A DNA stretch of 49,387 bases. Origin: Streptococcus gallolyticus. Lineage in GTDB: Bacteria > Bacillota > Bacilli > Lactobacillales > Streptococcaceae. Shown piece after piece: positions 27,291 through 35,823 of the stretch (the stretch's first letter is position 1; each line of letters opens with the position of its first letter). The stretch spans positions 1 through 49,387 of the forward strand of contig NZ_NETH01000016.1 of assembly GCF_003337175.1 (NCBI RefSeq), given 5' to 3'. Under the pieces are notes generated by a model that ran no database searches, was not told where the DNA came from, and saw only the letters and a list, made by a program, of their open reading frames with translations. The position numbers and the translations under genes were made by a program.

Positions 27291-29972
27291 TTGTTTAAAG
27301 AACAAAGTAAAGCCTTGTTTTACACACAAGGAAAAGATGAAACGTTAGAGGCTTTACAATCATCACATGATGGTTTATCGACAGCGGAAGCCCAAAAGCG
27401 CTTAGATGAGTATGGTCATAATGAGCTCAAAGAGGGTCAAAAACGAGGGTTACTTGCAAAATTTCTTGATCAATTCAAGGATTTAATGATTATTATTTTG
27501 CTAGTGGCAGCAGCCCTCTCTGTAATTACCGAAGGTACTGAAGGTTTGACAGATGCGCTTATCATTTTAGCGGTTGTTATCCTTAATGCAGCATTTGGTG
27601 TTTACCAAGAAGGCCAAGCCGAAGCGGCAATTGAAGCGCTCAAAGACATGTCAAGCCAAATCGCACGTGTCCGCCGTGATGGTCATCTTGTCGAAATTGA
27701 TTCACGCAAATTAGTTCCTGGTGATATTGTTATGCTTGAAGCTGGTGATGTGGTGCCTGCAGATATGCGTCTCTTGGAAGCTGCGTCATTGAAAATTGAA
27801 GAAGCAGCTCTGACTGGTGAATCTGTCCCTGTTGATAAAGATTTATCGGTAGATGTTGCAGCTGATGCGGGTATTGGTGACCGAGTTAACATGGCTTACC
27901 AAAACTCAAATGTCACTTATGGACGTGGTTCAGGTGTTGTTGTCAATACAGGAATGTACACCGAAGTTGGTAAGATTGCTGATATGCTTGCAAATGCTGA
28001 TGAAACAGACACACCACTGAAACAAAATCTTAATCAATTGTCTAAAGTGTTGACTTACTTGGTGGTAGGTATTGCTATTATTACCTTTATCATGGGTGTC
28101 TTTGTTCGTGGAGAAGCTCCGCTTGAAGGCTTGATGACATCTGTTGCTCTTGCTGTTGCTGCTATTCCTGAAGGTTTGCCTGCCATTGTTACAATTGTGC
28201 TTTCAATGGGGACAACAACACTGGCTAAACGTAATTCAATCGTGCGTAAACTCCCTGCTGTTGAAACACTTGGTTCAACTGAAATTATCGCTTCAGATAA
28301 AACTGGTACTCTTACAATGAACCAAATGACGGTTGAGAAAGTTTATACCAACGGTCAATTACAAAGCTCTGCTAGTGAAATTGCAAAAGATAACAATACG
28401 CTTCGTATCATGAACTTTGCAAACGATACGAAAATTGACCCAAATGGCAAATTGATTGGTGACCCGACAGAAACAGCTCTTGTGCAATTCGGACTTGATC
28501 ATAGTTTTGATGTACGTGAAGCTCTTAAAGAAGAACCACGTGTGGCAGAATTGCCGTTTGATTCTGAACGCAAATTGATGTCAACGATTCATAAAGAAGC
28601 TGATGGTAACTACTTTGTTGCCGTAAAAGGTGCACCAGACCAACTTCTTAAACGTGTCACTCGTATTGAAGAAAATGGTCAGGTTCGTGAGATTACTACG
28701 GATGAAAAAAAAGCTATTCTTGCTGTTAATAAGGAATTGGCGCAAAAAGCTCTTCGTGTCTTGATGATGGCTTACAAATACGTTTCTGAAATTCCAACAC
28801 TTGAGTCAGAAATTGTTGAGGCTGATTTGATTTTCTCTGGCTTGGTCGGAATGATTGACCCTGAACGTCCAGAAGCTGCAAAAGCTGTTGCTGTTGCTAA
28901 AGAAGCTGGTATTCGTCCAATCATGATTACTGGAGATCACCAAGATACAGCGGAAGCTATTGCCAAACGCCTTGGTATCATTGAAGATGATGGTCAAGAC
29001 CACGTCTTTACTGGTGCTGAACTTAATGAACTTTCTGATGAAGAATTTCAAAAAGTTTTCAAACAATACTCAGTTTATGCACGTGTGTCTCCAGAACACA
29101 AGGTGCGTATCGTAAAAGCTTGGCAAAATGAAGGTAAGGTTGTTGCCATGACTGGTGATGGTGTCAATGATGCGCCTTCACTCAAGACAGCCGACATTGG
29201 TATTGGTATGGGGATTACAGGTACAGAAGTATCTAAAGGCGCTTCTGATATGGTTCTTGCTGATGACAACTTTGCTACAATTATTGTTGCAGTTGAAGAA
29301 GGACGTAAAGTTTTCTCAAACATTCAAAAATCTATTCAATATCTTCTCTCAGCTAACATGGCAGAAGTCTTTACGATTTTCTTTGCAACATTATTTGGTT
29401 GGGATGTGCTTCAACCTGTTCATCTTCTTTGGATTAACTTGGTAACCGATACACTACCAGCTATTGCGCTTGGTGTTGAACCTGCCGAACCTGGTGTTAT
29501 GAGCCACAAACCTCGTGGTCGTCAGTCTAATTTCTTTGACGGTGGTGTCATGGGAGCGATTATTTATCAAGGAATTTTCCAAACTGTTCTTGTTCTTGGT
29601 GTCTATGGTTGGGCCTTGATGTTCCCAGAACATGCTGCTAATCGTATGGTACACGAAGATGCTTTAACAATGGCATTTGCGACACTTGGTTTAATTCAAT
29701 TGGTTCATGCTTTCAATGTTAAATCTGTTTATCAATCTATCTTTACTGTCGGAGCTTTTAAAAACAGAACCTTTAACTGGGCCATCCCAGTAGCCTTTCT
29801 TCTTTTGATGGTAACAATCGTAGTACCTGGATTTAATGATTTGTTCCATGTTTCGCACCTAAGCGTTACCCAATGGCTCGCAGTTATAATTGGAAGCTTG
29901 CTTATGCTTGTTTTAACTGAAATCGTTAAAGCTGTTCAACGTGCACTTGGACAAGACGAAAAAGCAATTTAA
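27291..29972 (+). CDS. mgtA: P-type cation-exporting ATPase (MgtA/CaxP-like, Mn2+/Ca2+)
   Basis: ATP-driven export of divalent cations across the membrane. Motifs: TGES in the actuator domain, the PEGLPAIV segment of membrane helix 4, the phosphorylated Asp336 in SDKTGTLT, KGAPDQLL (nucleotide domain), GDGVNDAPSLK, and a C-terminal set of hydrophobic helices, consistent with type IIA Ca2+-ATPases. About 893 residues. I start at TTG 27291 (MFKEQSKALFYTQ), with AGGAGG 27277-27282 eight bases away. The open frame continues upstream to 27132, but that is riboswitch sequence. The pneumococcal homologue under the same riboswitch exports manganese, so Mn2+ tolerance is the likely role. Confidence 0.92.
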   Translation: MFKEQSKALFYTQGKDETLEALQSSHDGLSTAEAQKRLDEYGHNELKEGQKRGLLAKFLDQFKDLMIIILLVAAALSVITEGTEGLTDALIILAVVILNAAFGVYQEGQAEAAIEALKDMSSQIARVRRDGHLVEIDSRKLVPGDIVMLEAGDVVPADMRLLEAASLKIEEAALTGESVPVDKDLSVDVAADAGIGDRVNMAYQNSNVTYGRGSGVVVNTGMYTEVGKIADMLANADETDTPLKQNLNQLSKVLTYLVVGIAIITFIMGVFVRGEAPLEGLMTSVALAVAAIPEGLPAIVTIVLSMGTTTLAKRNSIVRKLPAVETLGSTEIIASDKTGTLTMNQMTVEKVYTNGQLQSSASEIAKDNNTLRIMNFANDTKIDPNGKLIGDPTETALVQFGLDHSFDVREALKEEPRVAELPFDSERKLMSTIHKEADGNYFVAVKGAPDQLLKRVTRIEENGQVREITTDEKKAILAVNKELAQKALRVLMMAYKYVSEIPTLESEIVEADLIFSGLVGMIDPERPEAAKAVAVAKEAGIRPIMITGDHQDTAEAIAKRLGIIEDDGQDHVFTGAELNELSDEEFQKVFKQYSVYARVSPEHKVRIVKAWQNEGKVVAMTGDGVNDAPSLKTADIGIGMGITGTEVSKGASDMVLADDNFATIIVAVEEGRKVFSNIQKSIQYLLSANMAEVFTIFFATLFGWDVLQPVHLLWINLVTDTLPAIALGVEPAEPGVMSHKPRGRQSNFFDGGVMGAIIYQGIFQTVLVLGVYGWALMFPEHAANRMVHEDALTMAFATLGLIQLVHAFNVKSVYQSIFTVGAFKNRTFNWAIPVAFLLLMVTIVVPGFNDLFHVSHLSVTQWLAVIIGSLLMLVLTEIVKAVQRALGQDEKAI

Positions 29973-30002
29973 AAATATAAAATTGAATTAGATTGATTCA
30001 GC

Positions 30003-30036
30003 AAAAAGCAAATCTCATGTGTGAGATTTGCTTTTT
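30003..30036 (+). terminator. Terminator of the ATPase gene and intron target
   Basis: A perfect 15-bp stem (30003-30017 with 30022-30036, TGTG loop) ending in TTTTT. The group II intron starts two bases later. Confidence 0.9.
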
Positions 30037-30537
30037 ATGTACGACGGGCATGTTGTCAAGTCCTCTGGGGCACCCGCTACCGGTGAACCCAACAGCGACT
30101 CTGCATCCTGACTATCGTGAGGTAGCGGGGAGAGGAAGGGATAGCGAAATCGGGGCTCTATGAACAGAAACGTGATACAAGGCGTTAACAGTGGATGAGG
30201 TGGCATAAAACGCCAAAGTCCAAAAAGGTAGTCGTAACCTGTTGGCGTAAATCACGAGAGTAACCGAGGAAAGATGTATGACTTATCCCGTGAGGTCTCA
30301 TTTGGGGATGATCCTAGTAACAACGAACAATGAGAAGTCAGCCGAACCCATAGTAGTGTTGAAACTTCTGTAATGGAAGTGGAGCGAAGGGGTGAACTAT
30401 TAACTGAAGTGCCATTCCACTTCGCCTGTACCTGCAACGTCGGTCTGATAGGTAGAGGAAGCTAACCCGTATGGTTAATGGAAGCTACCACCAATGTAAG
30501 GTGTCCCGCAGGTAACGAAACAAGAAAGGAATCACAC

Positions 30538-31831
30538 ATGTCGCAACTATTAACACAAATCTTATCCAAAGAGAATATGATGATTGCTTTCACCAAAGTC
30601 TGTGCTAATAAAGGCTCAGCTGGTGTAGACGGTATCACGGTAACGGATATCGGTCTGTATCTTAATAAGAATTGGCGTACGATTAAGAGCCAGATACTTG
30701 CAAGAAAGTACAAACCACAACCTGTCTTACGCGTAGAAATACCCAAACCACAGGGAGGAAAGCGTAACCTAGGTATACCAACTATAGTTGATAGAATTAT
30801 CCAACAAGCGATAGTCCAAGTCATCACTCCTTTGTGTGAACCACACTTCCAAGAGACGAGTTATGGCTTTTGTCCGAACCGCTCTTGTGAAATGGCTATC
30901 CTAAAGTTATTAGATTATCTTAATGACGGTTATACTTGGATAGCGGACATTGACCTAGAGAAATTCTTTGATAATGTTCCCCAAGACCGCCTGATGTCCT
31001 ATGTTCACAACCTCATCAATGACGGAGATACAGAATCTCTCATCCGTAAGTACCTACAAGCTGGCGTTATGATACAAGGAAAGTACCATGATACGCCAGT
31101 AGGAACACCGCAAGGTGGCAACCTATCACCACTCTTATCTAATATCATGTTAAATGAGTTGAATAAGGAGCTAATGGCACGAGGGTTACGTTTTGTGAGG
31201 TACGCGGATGACTGTGTTATCGCTGTAGGAAGTAGAGCATCAGCTATTCGAGTGCTGTATTCTGTTACTCGCTATATTGAGAAAGGTCTCGGTCTCAAGG
31301 TTAATGCTAGTAAGACCAAAATCACTAAGCCAACCAGTCTAAAGTATCTCGGATTTGGTTTCTGGCATCAACCGAAAACAAACCAATGGTTCAGTCGTCC
31401 TCATCAAGATAGCATTAAACGGTTCAAGGAAAAGTTAAAACTTCTTACCAGCCGTAAGCATAGTATAGACCTCGGTATGAGAATTCAACGTCTAAACTGG
31501 CTAATCAGGGGCTGGATAAATTACTTCCGTATCGGAGTGATGAAAACAGCTCTAACCAATATAGATAGGCATTTACGAACTCGCTTACGAGTGATTATAT
31601 GGAAGCAGTGGAAAACCAAAGCTAAACGGCATTAAAGCTAAACGGCATTGGGGCTTGCTTAAATTAGGTGTTCCTAGGTGGTTAGCCGATAAGGTATCAG
31701 GCTGGGGTAACCACTATCAACTGGTAGCTTGTAAGTCTGTCCTTAATCGCGCTATATCAAAACCAGTTCTCACAAAACGAGGACTGGTTAGCTGTTTAGA
31801 CTACTACATGGAACGACGTGTTAACAGTTAA
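30538..31831 (+). pseudogene. Group II intron reverse transcriptase/maturase, truncated by a 16-bp duplication
   Basis: Intron-encoded protein that splices and copies the intron. RT domain blocks: GSAGVDGI, KPQGGKRNLGIPTIVDRIIQQA, GFCPNRSC, DIDLEKFFDNV, GTPQGGNLSPLLSN and the catalytic RYADDCVIAV; then the maturase (X) region with LNWLIRGWINYF. The start is ATG 30538 (MSQLLTQILSKENM) with AAAGGA; the longer reading from 30478 adds intron RNA sequence. A stop appears at 31633-31635 because AAAGCTAAACGGCATT is duplicated (31618-31633, 31634-31649). Removing one copy continues through RHWGLLKLGVPRW to TAA 31829-31831, about 65 further residues. No endonuclease domain is seen, as in class C introns. 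The duplicate probably abolishes mobility. Confidence 0.88.
31618..31649. repeat. 16-bp tandem duplication in the intron maturase
   Basis: AAAGCTAAACGGCATT at 31618-31633 is repeated exactly at 31634-31649, creating the premature TAA. Confidence 0.92.
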
Positions 31832-32027
31832 TGGAACCGCCGTATGCCGAACGGCACGTACGGTGGTGTGAGAGGGGCTACGTGTTAGCCTCTACTCGAT
31901 TAAAATAACTTTTCATCTATAATGATTTTGTTGTTATGTTTTATAAAAAACAATACCAATATTTTTTGAACTTATATATTCATTAGCTTGATAGATATAC
32001 GACATTCTTCATAGTGTTTAATTTATC

Positions 32028-32160
32028 AAAATCTTCATTAAGTCCTTTGAATGGTTAAAATTAATAAAAAGCGAATAAAACAGAAACTTGAGTGTTAGGA
32101 AATTTCTTTTATTCACTTTCACTGATTGATGTCGGACCGTTGTCCCAGTCTTCTCATTTA
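32028..32160. repeat. Repeat copy A, left flank of the lanthipeptide island
   Basis: Aligns by eye with 36850-36992 (TTTGAATG, TTAAAATTAATAAAAAGCGAA versus TTAAATTAACAAAAAAGCGAA, then TTCACTTT and TTGTCCCA...CTCATTT). The internal stem GAATAAAA(C)AGAAA / TTTCTTTTATTC (32073-32085, 32103-32114) differs in sequence from copy B yet still pairs. The left terminus (GAGTCTGGGACAAA in copy B) is missing or diverged. No gene is visible in the 310 bases between the intron and 32214; on the minus strand this hairpin may terminate the MFS gene. Confidence 0.65.
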
Positions 32161-32214
32161 AAGTAGTATATAAAATTTTATTCTACTATCTATCTTTTGA
32201 GTGTCTAAATGCTA

Positions 32215-33441
32215 TCACTTTGTTTTTTGGGATGATAATACTAGTATAGTGGTAGCAATAATAGTAAAAATTGCCCATGTAATATTCATATTCCACGATG
32301 ATATAATACAAAAAACAGTAGTTCCTACGGGAATGGATAGCGTGAACAGTAGGGAAAGAAAATTACTAGTTCGAGCTAAAACATTTGAAGGAAGATTAGT
32401 TAATAAAAGAGAGTTAATTTTGGGGTTAACTTTCCCAGAGAGATATGTAGCAAATGATAATATAATAATTCCAATAATAGAAGAAAAATGAAATAAATTT
32501 GATAGTCCAACAAAAGTGAAGACAACAGCAGTAATCTTTAATAAGTTATCAATTGATAATTTCGAAAAATAATCATGCGGTGTAAGGCTTCCTATTAAGA
32601 TACCACCGACTAAGATTGTTTCAACTACTAGCAATGCCTTACTATAGGATAAATTTAGTATATTTTGATTTAAAAGAAAAATATTATAGATGGCCGTAAT
32701 AGAGCCGCCTAATGTATTTAGAAGTAAAATAGCAATAAGTGAATGAATAAAATTGGTCGTGCTAGACTCGTTAAAAATCATTTTGATGTTGGAAAACATA
32801 CTGGATAACTGTTTAAAAAAGGAATCAGAACTCTGTTCTTCTTTAACGTTTTCATGTGTCAATTCTTTTTTTACAGGTATTAATATGCAAACAGATAAAA
32901 AGAATGATAATGCATTCATAAGGGCGACAATAGTAAAGTTGTTTTGTGAGGTAGTTAAAAGCCAAACACCGATTGCTTGCCCAGATAGATTGCAGATATA
33001 AGAAATAAACTGCGTAAAAGAGTAGGCTTCAATTAAATCATTCTGCCCAACATTCTTTTGAATAATAGGCATTCTTAATCCATTTGAGTAGTCACTAAGT
33101 ATATCACTAATTATATTAAAAAGACTAACAGTTGAAAAAACTAAGAGAGTTGCTTCGTTTATAATAAGTGATATTAGTGTAAATAATATTGCTTGAACAA
33201 ATCCCGTTAATATTAAAAATCTCCTCTTATTTACAGTATTATCAGCTTTAATGCCAACAAATACTGTAAATATTGTCGGTATAACCATAGTTATGTTGGC
33301 TAAACTAACAATAATTTTAGAATGGAACATATTTGCAGCATATACAATAAAGACAATATTATATAATGAAGAGCCCATGGAGTTCAACAGGCGTGAAATT
33401 GTTAAAAATCTATATACTTTATTTTTAAATATTAATTTCAT
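32215..33441 (-). CDS. Major facilitator superfamily exporter of the lanthipeptide cluster
   Basis: A 408-residue protein with about twelve hydrophobic segments and the MFS pattern of a short cytoplasmic loop between helices 2 and 3 (GIKADNTVNKRRF) and a long charged central loop (KKELTHENVKEEQSSDSF) between the halves. It resembles drug/macrolide-efflux type MFS proteins. ATG 33441 starts one base after the synthetase stop, with GGAG inside the end of that gene, so the two are one operon. The likely role is export of, or immunity to, the modified peptide. Lanthipeptide export usually uses ABC transporters, so an MFS is unusual. AT-rich, unlike core genes. Confidence 0.85.
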   Translation of the reverse strand: MKLIFKNKVYRFLTISRLLNSMGSSLYNIVFIVYAANMFHSKIIVSLANITMVIPTIFTVFVGIKADNTVNKRRFLILTGFVQAILFTLISLIINEATLLVFSTVSLFNIISDILSDYSNGLRMPIIQKNVGQNDLIEAYSFTQFISYICNLSGQAIGVWLLTTSQNNFTIVALMNALSFFLSVCILIPVKKELTHENVKEEQSSDSFFKQLSSMFSNIKMIFNESSTTNFIHSLIAILLLNTLGGSITAIYNIFLLNQNILNLSYSKALLVVETILVGGILIGSLTPHDYFSKLSIDNLLKITAVVFTFVGLSNLFHFSSIIGIIILSFATYLSGKVNPKINSLLLTNLPSNVLARTSNFLSLLFTLSIPVGTTVFCIISSWNMNITWAIFTIIATTILVLSSQKTK

Positions 33442-33442
33442 T

Positions 33443-35407
33443 TTAACTCCAATCTATATTTGTAAGATAATCAAGATGATTAAAAACTTGTATAAATTCA
33501 TTTTTGGATAGTCTCTTAGAATCTAAATAGTAACTTGAATTAATAATTAAGGTTTTTGTAAAGTTAATATAATTTTTATTGTGTGTAACAGCGTAGACAT
33601 CTAGTAGAGTATCTGCTATGCCTAACATTCCATTCCAATAATTTGGTCGTTGTGCAAAACTAGCTGTTATACCATTGGACAATTCTTCAATTACTTTTTG
33701 ATATTTTTGATAATTAATATTTAGGAGAGCTTTTATTACTCCAGCAGAACCACTGCTTAAATATGGTGAAGCGGTATTGTTATTAATTTTTACCATCTTG
33801 CCGTTTTTGGTATCAATGATATTGTTGATTAGCTTATTGATAGCATATAAAATAATACTTTCATCGCAGGATGACTTATTTAGAAGAATTAAAATACCTG
33901 CTAACCCCTCTAAACCAAAATTTTTTTCGGAGTCAATAAAGTATCTTAAATAAATAGGATTGTCTAAATATTTTAAGTATTTCTTATAATTTGGATTATT
34001 GGAGTATATATACTCAATAAGAGAAAGATTAGCCGTTGATAAATCAAGAGAGATTAGCTGTTTTTTTAAGGTAGTTAATTTTTTGTTGATTAAGAATTTA
34101 TCATTATACTTCACATTAACATATATTTGTTTTAATATTTTTTTGGCAGTCTTTATGGAGGCTGATGGTGTAAATAAATAACTGATTAGTTCCTCTATAT
34201 TTGATTCAATGCCGTAAAATTGTAATAAATTATTTAAAATATTTAATTCATTTGTCAGTTTTGACTTGATCTGAAGTCTTCCAATAAGATAGAGAATCAT
34301 ATTTCCAATTTTATGACAATCAGATACTTTGCCATCAATGTTATTCCAATCTTTTAAACTATTGTTATTATAGATTCCAACAATAGGTTTACCCTTATAT
34401 TCGTAAGAGGTTTCTAAATCAATAAAATATATTTTTTTTGAATTTACAAGGAAATTATCAGCATGTATATCATTTAAAATAACATTATTTTCATGGAAAT
34501 AATCAACTAATTGGAAAAGATTATTAATTACAGCTAAAAACTGCTCAAATTTTTTAGAATTCTCCTTCTCTGTAGTTATTTCATATGAAAAAATGGTAAG
34601 TGGAGTAGTATACGAGGTTAAATTAATTCCATCAATATACTCATAGATATAATAAGTATTTATCCATTCCTGTACTTTTTCTAAAGGAGTAGGAATGTAA
34701 TTATTAATTTGTTGAGATATTTGATATTCATTTTTACGAAGACTACGCTTTTCAACGTTGTCAAAAAATAGAATATATGGTTTTGCCTCTTTCATAACAA
34801 TTAAGCGATTCGTTTTTGTAGCTACTCCCCTATAGATATTACCACCATTTGAAGAGTGTATGATTTGATCAATCCTATAATTTTTTGATAGATAAGATGT
34901 TTTTTGCAGATTTATATCCTGAATATCATCTATCCATGAAGGTAAGTCAAAATAAGTTTTAGGGTAATCTTGCCAAATCTCTCCATTGGGTCCGGTAAGG
35001 GTTAAAATACCATTTTTAGAATATTCTGGTATTTCTTTAAAAAAACCATAGCGATAAAAAATATTGTTAGAATCACGATATGGATGATCACTTAAAATAT
35101 AGATTCCATCTGTAGAGTTTGGGATTATTTTATAAAGATCATTTAAAATTTCTTTAAATTGTTGTGTATTCTCAGGATATATTGTTATTAACTTACCCGA
35201 GTTGGTAGTTTCTTCAAAAATAGAGAAATTTTTAAGAATATCTTCCTGTTTTGAAATGTATTTATAATTTAGATGTTTTTTATTTAAATAAGGCAGGACA
35301 ACTCTAAGGATTGCTTTAAAATTATAGGGTGTTGCTGAGATATGTATTTTAAAACCAACTAGAGGTAAAGATTTTAGGTTTATGTTATAGGTATAAATTT
35401 CATTCAA
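33443..35407 (-). CDS. Class III lanthipeptide synthetase (LanKC), shortened cyclase
   Basis: Predicted to phosphorylate Ser/Thr in a precursor peptide, eliminate phosphate to give dehydro residues and cyclise them with Cys. N-terminal lyase-like region about 1-185 (FKIHISATPYN; LSDHPYRDSNNIFYRYGFF at 105-123). Kinase region about 188-430: Lys206 in VMKEAKP, catalytic loop NDIHADNFL (312-320), metal Asp330 in FIDLET. Cyclase-like region from about 445 with FGLEGLAGILILL (497-509), SPYLSSGSAGVIKALL (547-562) and PNYWNGMLGIADTLLDV (588-604); no zinc ligand pattern, as in class III. At 654 residues it is some 200 shorter than typical enzymes, the loss being in the cyclase. Start TTG 35407 with AAGGAG (35415-35420). 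Confidence 0.85.
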   Translation of the reverse strand: MNEIYTYNINLKSLPLVGFKIHISATPYNFKAILRVVLPYLNKKHLNYKYISKQEDILKNFSIFEETTNSGKLITIYPENTQQFKEILNDLYKIIPNSTDGIYILSDHPYRDSNNIFYRYGFFKEIPEYSKNGILTLTGPNGEIWQDYPKTYFDLPSWIDDIQDINLQKTSYLSKNYRIDQIIHSSNGGNIYRGVATKTNRLIVMKEAKPYILFFDNVEKRSLRKNEYQISQQINNYIPTPLEKVQEWINTYYIYEYIDGINLTSYTTPLTIFSYEITTEKENSKKFEQFLAVINNLFQLVDYFHENNVILNDIHADNFLVNSKKIYFIDLETSYEYKGKPIVGIYNNNSLKDWNNIDGKVSDCHKIGNMILYLIGRLQIKSKLTNELNILNNLLQFYGIESNIEELISYLFTPSASIKTAKKILKQIYVNVKYNDKFLINKKLTTLKKQLISLDLSTANLSLIEYIYSNNPNYKKYLKYLDNPIYLRYFIDSEKNFGLEGLAGILILLNKSSCDESIILYAINKLINNIIDTKNGKMVKINNNTASPYLSSGSAGVIKALLNINYQKYQKVIEELSNGITASFAQRPNYWNGMLGIADTLLDVYAVTHNKNYINFTKTLIINSSYYLDSKRLSKNEFIQVFNHLDYLTNIDWS

Positions 35408-35424
35408 GATTATTCTCCTTGAAA

Positions 35425-35453
35425 TAAAAAAGGCCAGACTTATATTCTAGTCT
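35425..35453 (-). terminator. Weak hairpin and T run between peptide and synthetase genes
   Basis: AGACT/AGTCT (35449-35453 with 35436-35440 on the minus strand), GGCC and a run of six to seven T. A leaky terminator here would make far more peptide mRNA than synthetase mRNA, as in many RiPP operons. Function is inferred. Confidence 0.4.
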
Positions 35454-35468
35454 TTCTTATTAACTTTG

Positions 35469-35558
35469 TTAGCCAATGTGACAACCAAAAGTAACATTAA
35501 CATTTTGTGTGGTAGTTGGAACTTCTTTTTTGTTCATTTCGCTAATAAATTGAGTCAT
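35469..35558 (-). CDS. Putative lanthipeptide precursor peptide (29 residues)
   Basis: A short gene immediately upstream of the LanKC gene on the same strand. GGGAGG (35567-35572) is eight bases from ATG 35558, an excellent ribosome binding site. The peptide starts MTQFISEMNKKEVP, has three consecutive Thr at 15-17, then QNVNVTFGCHIG. The only Cys is residue 26, three after Thr23, so a Thr-X-X-Cys methyllanthionine ring is possible; the other Thr could be dehydrated. At 29 residues it is much shorter than usual class III precursors, and the LxLQ-like leader motif is not evident. Codons and position argue for a real gene; the modification is inferred. Confidence 0.75.
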   Translation of the reverse strand: MTQFISEMNKKEVPTTTQNVNVTFGCHIG

Positions 35559-35785
35559 AACAATTTCCTCCCATGTAAAATAAAGATATATAAATGTTTT
35601 AGTATGTTTGTTGTGTATATTCTAATTCATAATTATCATCCCCTCCCCCTTTATTTTATAGTTATATTATATATATAATTTAGAATATTGAGAAAATTTG
35701 AATATATTCTATTGATTTTTTACAAATATCTTTACTTTTTATGATATTTTAGTGATTATAACTACTTATAAAAAAATAATTACGC
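35559..35785 (-). promoter_or_regulatory. Upstream region of the peptide gene
   Basis: Very AT-rich stretch that must carry the promoter of the peptide operon. It contains a purine run (GGGGGAGGGG on the minus strand, about 35640-35649) abutting a five-codon ORF (ATG 35639 to TAG 35622) and a perfect palindrome GAATATATTC at 35700-35709. No single -35/-10 pair stands out. An Rgg-type regulator binding here is plausible but not shown. Confidence 0.4.
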
Positions 35786-35823
35786 AAAACAGGAGGGATG
35801 AATATATTCAACCCTCCTGTTTT
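35786..35823 (-). terminator. Long palindromic terminator of the rgg gene
   Basis: A near-perfect palindrome, AAAACAGGAGGG paired with CCCTCCTGTTTT around TGAATATATTCA, overlapping the last codons and stop of the regulator gene. Confidence 0.75.

Larger units (their letters stand above)
30039..31900 (+). mobile_element. Group II intron (probably class C) inserted behind a terminator
   Basis: The 5' end is GTACGACGGGCATG (group II 5' ends are usually GTGYG, so this is a variant). About 500 bases of structured RNA domains I-III precede the ORF. Domain V is the hairpin around 31835-31868 (ACCGCCGTATGCC, GAAC loop region, GGCACGTACGGTGG). Domain VI, with a bulged A, follows (GAGGGGCTACGTGTTAGCCTCTAC), ending near 31900. 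Bacterial class C introns characteristically insert just downstream of intrinsic terminators, exactly the situation here. The precise 3' end is uncertain by a few bases. Confidence 0.85.

Noticed and set aside
35466..35678. A 70-codon plus-strand ORF over the peptide gene, ending in a hydrophobic stretch that looks a little like a short hydrophobic pheromone
   Set aside because: No ribosome binding site for the full ORF or the internal ATG; it is antisense to the well-supported 29-residue gene and lies in very AT-rich sequence where chance hydrophobic frames are common.
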